Of a stretch of DNA of 47,701 nucleotides, positions 8,397-17,544 are shown piece by piece (position 1 is the stretch's first letter; the number at the start of each line of letters is the position of its first letter). Source of the stretch: Chloroflexota bacterium (GTDB lineage Bacteria; Chloroflexota; Dehalococcoidia; Lucifugimonadales; Lucifugimonadaceae). Made by a program: the position numbers and the translations under genes. Location: the NCBI GenBank assembly GCA_002721675.1, contig PBLC01000009.1:7063-54763 (forward strand), written 5' to 3'. Under the pieces are notes generated by a model that saw nothing but the letters and a program-made list of their open reading frames with translations, had not been told where the DNA came from and ran no database searches.

Positions 8397-10001
8397 TTGA
8401 CCAACATGATTAAGTTTAGAAATATTGATATAAATTATTATTGGCTTTCAACACTTTCTACTATTGTAGCGACTGGAGTGTCAATTCCTATTATATATTT
8501 AATTTTTAGAGCTATTAATGCTGAAAATTTTGTTGAACTTTTATTTAGAGAAAGAGTTTTATGGATTATTATTAGATCAATTATATTAATCTTATTTGTA
8601 ACCTTTTTTTCGATAGTAATATCATATTTATTATGTCATTTTTTAATAAAAACTAATGTACCTCTTAAAAAATTTTTAACAGTATTTTGTTGCCTTCCTA
8701 TAGTTATTCCTAGTTATGTATATGGAATGGTTTTTGTAGATTTATTGGGTCCTAAAGGTAAAGTTAATAAGATTTTAAGTAACCTAAATATTACAGACTA
8801 TTTTCCTGATTTATATGGGTTTTGGGGTGCTGCCATTGTATTAACTTTTTTATCTTATCCCTATGTTTTTTTGCCTTTAAGGGCTGCAATGCTTAGACTT
8901 GATAGTTCTTTTGAAGATGCTTCTAGGAGTCTAGGAAGAGGAAGATTTAAGACTTTTTTCTATATTTCTCTTCCGCTTTTATTTCCAGCCATAAGATCAG
9001 GAGGTATTCTGGTTGCCTTGTATACACTAAGTGATTTTGGAGCAGTTGCATTATTGAGATACGAAACATTTACTTGGGCAATCATGACCCAATATGAAAC
9101 AGGATTCAATCGAATTGCTGCTGCAATTCTTTCATTAGTCTTAGTAATTATTGCAATTTTATTATTAGGTTTGGATAGTTTATTTAGTGGCCCAAAAAAT
9201 TATCATTCTTCATCTTCATCTCTTAAATCTCCAAGTGTAGAGATATTAGGTTATAAGAGGTGGTTAATATTTTTTGGTATTTGCATAGTACCATTTATAG
9301 GCGTTGTAATTCCTTTTATTGGATTGCTTTATTGGTTATTAAGAGGAGTGTTCATTGGCGGGGTTTTTACTTTTAATTTGAGTTTTAGCACTATATTTAA
9401 TTCGCTATATGTTTCTGCGTTAGCTTCAATTTTTACTTTAATAATTGCTATTCCAATTGCCTTTTTTGCAGTAAAGCATAAGGGAAAATTTAGCCTTATT
9501 TTAGAAAAAATTTCTTATATAGGTTTTGGTTTGCCAGCTATAGTAGTAGCACTTTCTCTTGTTTATTTCTCAATTAATTTTGCTTTCCCTGTTTATCAGA
9601 CTATTTTTGTTTTGACTTTTGGGTATGGAGTACTATTCCTGCCGGTAGCAGTAAGTGCACTAAAGACAACTTTAATGCAAGTTAATCAAAACCTTGAAGA
9701 TGCCTCAAGAGGTCTTGGAATAGGATATTGGGTTACGATGTGGAGGATAACCATACCTTTGATAATGCCAAGTGTTTTAGCTGGAGGATTATTAGTTTTC
9801 CTTCTTACATTAAAAGAATTGCCTTTAACCATGATTCTTTCTCCACTAAATTTTGATAGTCTGGCATTGAAAGTTTGGGGCTACGCTTCAGAGGCCTTTT
9901 TTGCAGAAGCAGCACTTCCTGCTTTGATCTTGATATTATTATCAGGCCCTGCATCCGCATATTTAGTTTTAAAGAGAAATGATATTGAAACGAGCACTTA
10001 A
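8397..10001 (+). CDS. Iron(III) ABC transporter permease (FbpB/SfuB type, duplicated permease domain)
   Basis: Two BPD-type EAA loops (FEDASRSLGRGRFKTFFYISLPLLFPAIRSG; LEDASRGLGIGYWVTMWRITIPLIMPSVLAG). Confidence 0.92.
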   Translation: MTNMIKFRNIDINYYWLSTLSTIVATGVSIPIIYLIFRAINAENFVELLFRERVLWIIIRSIILILFVTFFSIVISYLLCHFLIKTNVPLKKFLTVFCCLPIVIPSYVYGMVFVDLLGPKGKVNKILSNLNITDYFPDLYGFWGAAIVLTFLSYPYVFLPLRAAMLRLDSSFEDASRSLGRGRFKTFFYISLPLLFPAIRSGGILVALYTLSDFGAVALLRYETFTWAIMTQYETGFNRIAAAILSLVLVIIAILLLGLDSLFSGPKNYHSSSSSLKSPSVEILGYKRWLIFFGICIVPFIGVVIPFIGLLYWLLRGVFIGGVFTFNLSFSTIFNSLYVSALASIFTLIIAIPIAFFAVKHKGKFSLILEKISYIGFGLPAIVVALSLVYFSINFAFPVYQTIFVLTFGYGVLFLPVAVSALKTTLMQVNQNLEDASRGLGIGYWVTMWRITIPLIMPSVLAGGLLVFLLTLKELPLTMILSPLNFDSLALKVWGYASEAFFAEAALPALILILLSGPASAYLVLKRNDIETST

Positions 10002-10685
10002 ATGTATTCTAAGATAAAAGAAAAAACTACAAATTACGGCAGGATTCAGTTAGAAGAAGTAAGCACCTCATTTAATGACGCTAAAATACTTGATGAATTC
10101 TCTCTAGCTATAGATCCTAGTCAATTTGTTTCTATATTAGGTACTAGCGGAATAGGAAAAACAACCCTACTAAGAGTTATATCTGGGTTTAAAAGAATTT
10201 CAAGTGGTTATTTAAGAATTAATGGGCAATTAGCATCTTCAAATTTTTTGCACATAGCTCCTGAAAGAAGGAATTTGGGGTTTGTATTTCAGGACTACGC
10301 TCTTTTTCCTCATTTAAATGTTTTTGAGAATATTGGATATGGAATCAGCAAGAAGGACTCAAATAGACAAATAAAGATAAAAAAAATGTTGGACATTTTA
10401 GATCTTTCAAATCATCAAAAAAAGATTCCTAGCCAATTGTCTGGAGGTCAGCAACAAAGAGTTGCTATTGGTAGAGCCATGGCTATTAATCCCTCTGCCA
10501 TTTTAATGGATGAGCCTTTTTCTAACTTAGATTTTAGCCTGAAGAAAACTTTATCTTCTGAAATAAAAAAAATAATTAATAGATCAGGAACATCTACAAT
10601 AATGGTCACTCATGATGAGAATGAAGCAGAAAGATTATCTGATAAATGCTACTTAATGGAAAATGGAAAATTAAGAGACATTTAG
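10002..10685 (+). CDS. ABC transporter ATP-binding protein (FbpC-like, lacking a long C-terminal regulatory domain)
   Basis: Walker A GTSGIGKTTLL, signature LSGGQQQRVAIGRAM, Walker B AILMDEPFSNLD; abuts the permease gene. Confidence 0.93.
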   Translation: MYSKIKEKTTNYGRIQLEEVSTSFNDAKILDEFSLAIDPSQFVSILGTSGIGKTTLLRVISGFKRISSGYLRINGQLASSNFLHIAPERRNLGFVFQDYALFPHLNVFENIGYGISKKDSNRQIKIKKMLDILDLSNHQKKIPSQLSGGQQQRVAIGRAMAINPSAILMDEPFSNLDFSLKKTLSSEIKKIINRSGTSTIMVTHDENEAERLSDKCYLMENGKLRDI

Positions 10686-10686
10686 A

Positions 10687-11880
10687 TTATTCATTTTTTA
10701 ATGACAATATTAATGGGATGGCTAGAAAAACCAATAAAGACCCGACGGCGAAAGATACCCGGTAAGTTTCGAATAAATCATAAATTAGCCCACCTAATAT
10801 AGGAGCAATTGCTGAGAAAATACCTCCAATAGTACTCATCATTCCAACCGCGGTACCATAATTTTTTCTCCCAAAAAAGTCTGCTATCATGGAAAGTCTC
10901 AATGGAATTGATGCTCCAAAACCTCCTCCCCAACAAAGTCCAAAGATTATAATTAAAGCATTAGTATTTATTGTTATTCCAAAAATTTCTTTGTCTATCA
11001 TACTTAATGAAAGCGATCCTATACCTAGAAATAGAACAGCAATTGACATTAGATATTTTTGATTAATTTTGTTACCAGAAAATCCAACCATTAATCTGCT
11101 TGATACATCAGCAAAAGCAATAATAGCGATAGAAAATCCAGCCAAGGAAAGAGATACATTGAAACTAGTTAATGCAGGGATGTGTAGCAAATTTAGAGCA
11201 AATAATCCTTGAGTTAGACTAGTAGCTATTGCAAATTTCCAAAAAGTGGCTGATTTAAATATTTCTTTAACAGATTTATCATTATTATTTTTTGTATTCT
11301 TACCTGACTGAAGATCTTCTTCGATTTTAATTTCTCCATCTGGCAGTAATCCATAATCTTCGGGAGTTGATCTCATAATCAAAGTAGCAGGAAAACCAAT
11401 AACCCAAAAGCCAATTCCAGAAAAAATGATTATTGGCCTCCATCCGTAATTACTTATTAGAATTACTAGTAATGGAACTAATAATCCTCCTATGCCTGAA
11501 GCAGACATCATTAATGAAAGCGCTAGTTTTCTTTTTTTGACAAACCAATTTCCAACAGTTGCTACCAGAACAATAAAAGTGCCAAATGACATCCCAACTG
11601 TTAATAGCGATATACAAAGATAAAAGTGCCAAAGCTTTGTAATAAATCCCATTAGAATAAAACTTAGTCCAGTTGTAAAAATACCAAATGCCATAACCTT
11701 TTTTATTCCAAATTTATTCAGAATAATACCTACGAAAGGAGATATCATTCCGCCTTCAGACCTTTGTATTGACATCCCTGCAGCAGTTAAAGCTCTACTC
11801 CATCCCATAGATTCAACAATAGGATCAAAGAAAGCAGTAAATCCTCTCCAGAAAACTGTAGAGGCATATCCTTGGACCAT
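10687..11880 (-). CDS. MFS transporter; true N-terminus probably extends upstream of this ATG
   Basis: Multi-TM; FFDPIVESMGWSRALTAAGMSIQRSEGGMISPFVGIILNKFGIKKVM; in-frame upstream codons read FFYGWKIVGAGAM. Confidence 0.88.
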   Translation of the reverse strand: MVQGYASTVFWRGFTAFFDPIVESMGWSRALTAAGMSIQRSEGGMISPFVGIILNKFGIKKVMAFGIFTTGLSFILMGFITKLWHFYLCISLLTVGMSFGTFIVLVATVGNWFVKKRKLALSLMMSASGIGGLLVPLLVILISNYGWRPIIIFSGIGFWVIGFPATLIMRSTPEDYGLLPDGEIKIEEDLQSGKNTKNNNDKSVKEIFKSATFWKFAIATSLTQGLFALNLLHIPALTSFNVSLSLAGFSIAIIAFADVSSRLMVGFSGNKINQKYLMSIAVLFLGIGSLSLSMIDKEIFGITINTNALIIIFGLCWGGGFGASIPLRLSMIADFFGRKNYGTAVGMMSTIGGIFSAIAPILGGLIYDLFETYRVSFAVGSLLVFLAIPLILSLKNE

Positions 11881-11945
11881 AGCCCCTGCACCAACTATTT
11901 TCCATCCATAAAAAAATTTATTTTTTTTATTAGACGTAATACCTC

Positions 11946-12713
11946 CTATAGTCCCATAATTCCATAACCACTATCTACTGGTATGGTTGCTCCTGTAATT
12001 CCAGATGATAAGTCGCTTAATAGAAAACTTGATGTATTTGCTACTTCTTCATGAGTTACATTTCTTTTAAGAGGAGATCTGTCTGCATGAGCTTTTCTCA
12101 TTTCATTAAATCCGGCTATACTTCTAGCAGCGAGAGTTGGCAAAGGGCCTGCAGAAACTGCATTCACTCTAATATTATTTTTGCCATATTCAAATGCTAA
12201 TTGTTTTACACAATTTTCTAATGCTGCTTTTGAGGTGCCCATAATATTATAACCAGGATAAACTTTTTGAGAAGCCTCAAACGAAAGAGTAATAATAGAT
12301 CCTCCTTCTGGATTCATAATCTTAGAACCTAATTTTGTTATTGGAATTAAACTATAAGCGCTAGTTTCAAGAGCAGTAGAGAATCCATTTTTAGTTACAT
12401 CGGAAAAATTGCCCCCTAAATCTTCCCTTTCTGCAAATGCAATACTATGAACTATAAAATCTATTTGGTTCAATTTTGCTTTTGAAACTTTAAAAAAATT
12501 ATCAAGACTTTTTTGATTTAATACATCACATTCTTGTATAAAAGATGGATTCAGGTCCTTTAAGGATTTTTCTACACTCCCTAACACTCTTTCATTTTGA
12601 TATGAATAACCAATTTTAGCCCCTAAACTCGAAAGTTCCTTTGCTATGTAGTAGGCAATACTACGATGGTTTGCTACACCAAAAATTAATCCTTTTTTTC
12701 CATTAAACTCCAT
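11946..12713 (-). CDS. fabI: Enoyl-ACP reductase (NADH), FabI type
   Basis: GKKGLIFGVANHRSIAYYIAKELSSLGAKIGYSYQ; DFIVHSIAFA; YNIMGTSKAALE (YxxxxxxK); AGPLPTLAARSI. Confidence 0.93.
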   Translation of the reverse strand: MEFNGKKGLIFGVANHRSIAYYIAKELSSLGAKIGYSYQNERVLGSVEKSLKDLNPSFIQECDVLNQKSLDNFFKVSKAKLNQIDFIVHSIAFAEREDLGGNFSDVTKNGFSTALETSAYSLIPITKLGSKIMNPEGGSIITLSFEASQKVYPGYNIMGTSKAALENCVKQLAFEYGKNNIRVNAVSAGPLPTLAARSIAGFNEMRKAHADRSPLKRNVTHEEVANTSSFLLSDLSSGITGATIPVDSGYGIMGL

Positions 12714-12723
12714 TTTTACCTCC

Positions 12724-13926
12724 TTACCAATTTGTTACCGATCCATCGATTCTTTTTAATTGAGGAGGGTCCCATTTCTTAAATTTACTTTCTTTGAGTA
12801 TTTCCTCATTTACAGATATTCCTAAACCCGGTGTATCTGCTACTCTAAACATTGCATTTTCTATCTTATGATCTATATTAATTATTTCGTCGTTAGAAAA
12901 TCCAGCATTTTCGGATGCTGATTCTCTTGTTTCGAGCCATGCAAAATTTGGTATAGAAGCTCCAAAATGTATTGATGCAGCAGTACATACTGGTCCTAAT
13001 GGATTATGAGGCATCATATCTATATAATGACTTTCACACCAACCAGCAACTTTTAAAGATTCAGTTATACCTCCAACGTTGCATATATCTACTCTAGCAA
13101 ATTGAGTTAAATCATTTTCAATATAAGGAACAAATTGCCATTTTGAAGAAAATTCTTCTCCTATTGCAAATGGAATATTGGTCATTTTTCTTAGGGCTTC
13201 GTAAGCGCTTGGAGTTTCATCTCTGATTGGCTCTTCTACAAAATCTAATGTTCCGTTAGGAAGTTTATTACAGAAAGACGCCGCCTCTGCAACAGAGAAT
13301 CTATGATGCAGATCAACACCTAAAACCACTTCACTGCCTAATTCATTCCTTGCTTTGACTATCCACTCTGCAGTTTTATTGAGAGACTCCCTGGGCTCAA
13401 AAATTAATTCTTCATCCTTTAAATTTCTTGATTTTGTATAGATTGATTCAAATTTTCCCGAGCCTCCGTCAGAAGACATACTTAATCTAAATGCTTGCCA
13501 ACCTGATTTAATTAATTTCTTTGCCTGATCTATCATTTCTTGGCTAGGAGGAGCAGATGTAGTAGCAAAAGTTGGAACTAGGTCTCTTTGCTTCCCCCCA
13601 ATTAGTTCATAGACTGGAACTCCTAAGGCCTTGCCTTTAATATCATATAAGGCTAGATCTATTGCAGAGATAGCTGCCGTCAAGGTTCTGCCTCCCTCAA
13701 AATATTGACTTCTATATAATCTCTGCCAAATTTTACCAATTTCAAATGGGTCCATCCCAACCATAATATCTTTATAATGTTCTATTATTCCTGATACTCC
13801 TAATTCTCTCGCTGATAGTCCTGATTCTCCCCATCCAAATACATCGCTGTCAGTTTCTATTTTTACTAATAGTTGATTTCTGCTCCCAATCCAAATTGGG
13901 TAAGGTATAACATTGGTTATTTTCAT
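12724..13926 (-). CDS. Mandelate racemase/muconate lactonizing enzyme family protein (galactonate dehydratase-like)
   Basis: AISAIDLALYDIKGKALGVPVYELIGGK; VVLGVDLHHRFS; DFVEEPIRDE; IGEEFSSKW; DICNVGGITES; MPHNPLGP. Confidence 0.9.
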   Translation of the reverse strand: MKITNVIPYPIWIGSRNQLLVKIETDSDVFGWGESGLSARELGVSGIIEHYKDIMVGMDPFEIGKIWQRLYRSQYFEGGRTLTAAISAIDLALYDIKGKALGVPVYELIGGKQRDLVPTFATTSAPPSQEMIDQAKKLIKSGWQAFRLSMSSDGGSGKFESIYTKSRNLKDEELIFEPRESLNKTAEWIVKARNELGSEVVLGVDLHHRFSVAEAASFCNKLPNGTLDFVEEPIRDETPSAYEALRKMTNIPFAIGEEFSSKWQFVPYIENDLTQFARVDICNVGGITESLKVAGWCESHYIDMMPHNPLGPVCTAASIHFGASIPNFAWLETRESASENAGFSNDEIINIDHKIENAMFRVADTPGLGISVNEEILKESKFKKWDPPQLKRIDGSVTNW

Positions 13927-14055
13927 AATGGATTCCCTTTCTGATTTTACCTTATTATCATAGAGTAAAATTTAAAAGCCCTGATTAAATTATTTCTGTG
14001 CATTTAAAAAATTATATTTGTAATGTAATATCAAAAAAAATGTTAGGAGGTTTCT

Positions 14056-15150
14056 TTGTTAGATTATTTTAAAGTTCCTGAAGAAGATGTTGTGATTGTA
14101 GATGTTAGTGATTTAAGAAAAACAACTGAACAGATGTTCATTAAATGTGGAGTTCATCCTGAAGAGGCAAAGATAGGAGCTGATGTTTTAATGCATGCTG
14201 ACTTAAGGGGAATAGAAACCCATGGTGTATCTAATTTACTTAGAGGTTACATCAAAAATTATAACTCTGGCCAAACAAATCGAAATCCAAATTGGAAAAT
14301 CGTTAAAGAATCTCCTACTACAGCAACAATTGATGGCGATAATGGCTTAGGATTAATGACAACTTATCATGCTATGAAGGTAGCGATGCAAAAAGCTGCA
14401 GAATATGGCATGGGTGCAGTTTCAATACGAAATTCTGCTCATTGTGGTGCCGTAGGATATTTTGCAATGATGGCATTAGAGCATGATATGGTTGGCACAT
14501 GTATGACTGCAGGCGGGAATACTATGGCCCCAACTTTTGGAGCCGAAGCAAAGTTAGGTACAAATCCTATAGCTATAGCAGTTCCAACAAAATCAAAACC
14601 TCCATTTGTATTTGATGCTGCTACAACAACAATTGCAGGTAATAAAATGGGGCTTTTGGAAAGGATAGGAGCTGATATGCAACCTGGCTGGGTGGCTCAT
14701 GATGATGGAACTCCTGATATGGATGGTGGCGGAGAATTTCAATATGCAAATGGTCCTCAAAGAATGCAATTACCTTTAGGTTCAACAAGGGAACTAGGCT
14801 CCCATAAAGGTTATGGTCTGGGTGTATCTGTAGATATATTGTGTGGGATATTAAGCAATGGAATCGGATTTCCGACTCTTGAAGCTTCGAGAAGAGCACA
14901 TTATGTTTCTGCATTTAAAATTGATGGGTTTTCTGAGATTGATGAATTTAAGAGTTCTATGGACCAAATGTTGGATGGCTTAGAGAAAACAAAACCTGCT
15001 CCAGGGCATGATCGGGTATTATATGCTGGATTAGAAGAATATGAAGAAGAAAAAGAGAGATTAAAGCATGGAATTCCTCTTCATAAAGAGGTAGTTGAGT
15101 GGTATAAGGGAGCGTGTGAAGAAATGAGTATAGATTTTATTTTGACTTAG
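14056..15150 (+). CDS. Ldh family (malate/L-lactate type) oxidoreductase; TTG start after aggagg
   Basis: HADLRGIETHGVSNLLR; ATIDGDNGLGLMTTYHAM; SAHCGAVGYFAMMAL; LGTNPIAIAVPT; GYGLGVSVDILCGILS. Confidence 0.92.
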   Translation: MLDYFKVPEEDVVIVDVSDLRKTTEQMFIKCGVHPEEAKIGADVLMHADLRGIETHGVSNLLRGYIKNYNSGQTNRNPNWKIVKESPTTATIDGDNGLGLMTTYHAMKVAMQKAAEYGMGAVSIRNSAHCGAVGYFAMMALEHDMVGTCMTAGGNTMAPTFGAEAKLGTNPIAIAVPTKSKPPFVFDAATTTIAGNKMGLLERIGADMQPGWVAHDDGTPDMDGGGEFQYANGPQRMQLPLGSTRELGSHKGYGLGVSVDILCGILSNGIGFPTLEASRRAHYVSAFKIDGFSEIDEFKSSMDQMLDGLEKTKPAPGHDRVLYAGLEEYEEEKERLKHGIPLHKEVVEWYKGACEEMSIDFILT

Positions 15151-15593
15151 AATTTTTTCCAGAAAGGCTCAATTTTTTTAACCTTTGCTAATATTGATGG
15201 ATCCCATTTAGGCTCAATTTTTTTAACCTTTTCTTGACCCCAATTAATTTTTCTGACTACCCTATCATCATTATAATAGACTGCAAAAATTGATTCTTTG
15301 AACTTATTAAAATCATCTATCATATTTTTTTCATGCCACTTTATAATTTCTATTTTTTCTATAAGATCTATTGAAAAGAAACTACCTGAAATTCTTACAT
15401 TAGGATGCAAATTAATTGATTCTAGAATATTAAGTATAGATTTTTTATGATTCTTTGAACTAAGAAAATACTTTTCTATTTGTTTATATAGCCCCATATC
15501 TCCCGCTGCAGGTATTTCGTCATTTTTCGGGATCATAATATTCATTATGTCTTTTAATAATCTCTGATTGAATTCTGATATTTTATTTTCCAT
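15147..15593 (-). CDS. Gluconate 2-dehydrogenase subunit 3-like protein (no obvious signal peptide)
   Basis: LLKDIMNIMIPKNDEIPAAGDMGLYKQIEKYF; adjacent to and overlapping the GMC oxidoreductase. Confidence 0.65.
   Translation of the reverse strand: MENKISEFNQRLLKDIMNIMIPKNDEIPAAGDMGLYKQIEKYFLSSKNHKKSILNILESINLHPNVRISGSFFSIDLIEKIEIIKWHEKNMIDDFNKFKESIFAVYYNDDRVVRKINWGQEKVKKIEPKWDPSILAKVKKIEPFWKKF
15165..15231. repeat. 22-bp direct repeat with 45-bp period (encodes KVKKIEP twice)
   Basis: aggctcaatttttttaaccttt at 15165-15186 and 15210-15231. Confidence 0.9.
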
Positions 15594-17148
15594 TTTTTGA
15601 TAAGTTGTCCGCTATCATTAGGGCTATTGCTTGTATTGTTGGAGTTGGATTTACTGACGCAGAAGTTACAAATAAGCTACCATCAACAATATATACATTT
15701 TCTAAGTCATGAATTTTACCTAATTTATTTACTACTGATTTTTCTGGATCGTTGCCCATCTTTGCAGTGCCCATCAAATGCCAGCCAGCCTGCCTCATTA
15801 AAGGTGTGTTATAAGTAAATTTTGCTCCCGCCTCTTTTAATACTTCACCTGTTTTTTTTATTGCAAAATCTAATATTTTTCTAGAATTTTCGCTTAATTC
15901 GTAATTTATGTTCACACCAGGAAGACCATCTGAATCTTTTGATCTATTATCCAAACTAATGTAATTTTTTTCTTCTGGAAGATCTTCAGCAATTATAGAA
16001 AAACCTAGGATATTTCCAAAAGATTCAGAGAATTGTTCATGATGATTTTCTCCCCAGTCTAATTCTAATGCAGTCAGTGCCGGGCCGTGATTTCTGACCA
16101 TTTGAAGAGAGAATCCCCTATTAAACCCCCTAGACTTATCAGTCTCATAAAATTGTTGCGACATTAGAATATTGGCGGTAGGGCCATTAAAAAATTTATT
16201 TTTTCCTTCAAAGCATCCCCTAATAAATGCATACGGATGAAACATTAGATTCTTACCCACCAGCCCACTATTATTTCCTAATCCATTTTGATGATTTCTA
16301 GATGAAGACATTAGCAACAGCCTGGCAGTACCTATTGCATTACAGGCTATTACAATATTATTTGCGTTTATTGAAATTTCTCTGCCATCTTTTATATATT
16401 TCACGCCGGTTGCTCTTTGTTGGTCATTCGTGATGATTTTTTTTACTCTTGCGCCTGATATGATTTTTGCCCCATATTTTGTTGCTTCAGGCCAATATTT
16501 ATTATCTGTACTTGAAACTGAAGCCCTGTCCATAAGAGCATGAGAACCTATAAATTCCCATTTATCTTTAAAGTAATTTGAATCTACGTAGTTATCTGAA
16601 GGCCACCAATGCCAATTTAATCTGTCAAAAGCTTTCGCGATTATTTCGCCATCATCCCCTAATGGGACAGGAAGAAGAGGCCTATTTGTCCTTGGTGGGT
16701 TTGCAGGATCTCCTGATATTCCTGAACAACCCATCATAATATCATTTTCATCATAGTATTTTTCTAGATCAGAATAATTTATTGGCCAGTCATCTGCTAC
16801 ACCATCAAGAGTTTTAACTTTAAAGTCAGATGGATGGAATCTAGGTGTATGGGCTGTCCAATGGATAGTGCTTCCTCCAATCGAGTTATACATTAATGGG
16901 TGTATTGGGCTATTTTGGTTATTTATAGGGTAATCAAATTTGCTTTCTCGAAAATTTGGGTTCCAGTTCCACTTTGTAAGCCCTTCAATTTCTAATTTAT
17001 TTTTATTTTTTGGATATGAATCATAATCAATTGGTTCGCCTTGCTCTAAACATACAACTTTGGCACCGTTTTTTGACAATTTCCATGAGAAGGCTGCACC
17101 TGATGCACCTGATCCAATTACTAAATAATCTATTTCATGTTTTTTCAT
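15583..17148 (-). CDS. GMC family FAD oxidoreductase (gluconate 2-dehydrogenase flavoprotein-like)
   Basis: DYLVIGSGASGAAFSWKLSKNGAKVVCLEQG; NSIGGSTIHWTAHTPRFHPSDF; C-terminal GWHLMGTAKMG...VVNKLGKIHDLENVYIVDGSLFVTSASVNPTPTIQAIAL. Confidence 0.93.
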   Translation of the reverse strand: MKKHEIDYLVIGSGASGAAFSWKLSKNGAKVVCLEQGEPIDYDSYPKNKNKLEIEGLTKWNWNPNFRESKFDYPINNQNSPIHPLMYNSIGGSTIHWTAHTPRFHPSDFKVKTLDGVADDWPINYSDLEKYYDENDIMMGCSGISGDPANPPRTNRPLLPVPLGDDGEIIAKAFDRLNWHWWPSDNYVDSNYFKDKWEFIGSHALMDRASVSSTDNKYWPEATKYGAKIISGARVKKIITNDQQRATGVKYIKDGREISINANNIVIACNAIGTARLLLMSSSRNHQNGLGNNSGLVGKNLMFHPYAFIRGCFEGKNKFFNGPTANILMSQQFYETDKSRGFNRGFSLQMVRNHGPALTALELDWGENHHEQFSESFGNILGFSIIAEDLPEEKNYISLDNRSKDSDGLPGVNINYELSENSRKILDFAIKKTGEVLKEAGAKFTYNTPLMRQAGWHLMGTAKMGNDPEKSVVNKLGKIHDLENVYIVDGSLFVTSASVNPTPTIQAIALMIADNLSKNGK

Positions 17149-17207
17149 AAATTTAAATTGGTCACTTTTTCATAAATTAACTTAAATGATAGAATCTGAA
17201 AAGCGAT

Positions 17208-17540
17208 ATGTTAATTTCAGTTTTAGTTTCATTCATAATTATAATAGTCTCAGCTGCTATTCCTATAGTTCACTTTCTCGCATTCCCGATAAGCCCATTT
17301 GTATCTGGATTTATAGGAGCGTCAATTGGAGATTTACAGGATGAGAGAATAGTATACTTTGGACTTTTATGTTCTATAGTACTATTTTTACCCTTATTTT
17401 TATTAATGGAATTTACAGGTGTGCTCGGTGAATTAAGATGGTATTATTCATTGGTAATTTCATTTATATTAAGTGGATATGTATGGTTTGGTACCACTGT
17501 TGGAGCCCTATTAAAATTTTGGAGTTCTAAAAAAAGTTAA
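17208..17540 (+). CDS. Small predicted membrane protein, unknown function
   Basis: 110 aa, three or four hydrophobic segments, open frame between convergent/divergent genes. Confidence 0.6.
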   Translation: MLISVLVSFIIIIVSAAIPIVHFLAFPISPFVSGFIGASIGDLQDERIVYFGLLCSIVLFLPLFLLMEFTGVLGELRWYYSLVISFILSGYVWFGTTVGALLKFWSSKKS

Positions 17541-17544
17541 TAAT

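Noticed and set aside
13944-13971. ATTTTAC-N14-GTAAAAT inverted repeat in the divergent dehydratase/Ldh promoter region
   Set aside because: 7-bp AT-rich arms with a 14-bp spacer are expected by chance in this composition; no conservation evidence.
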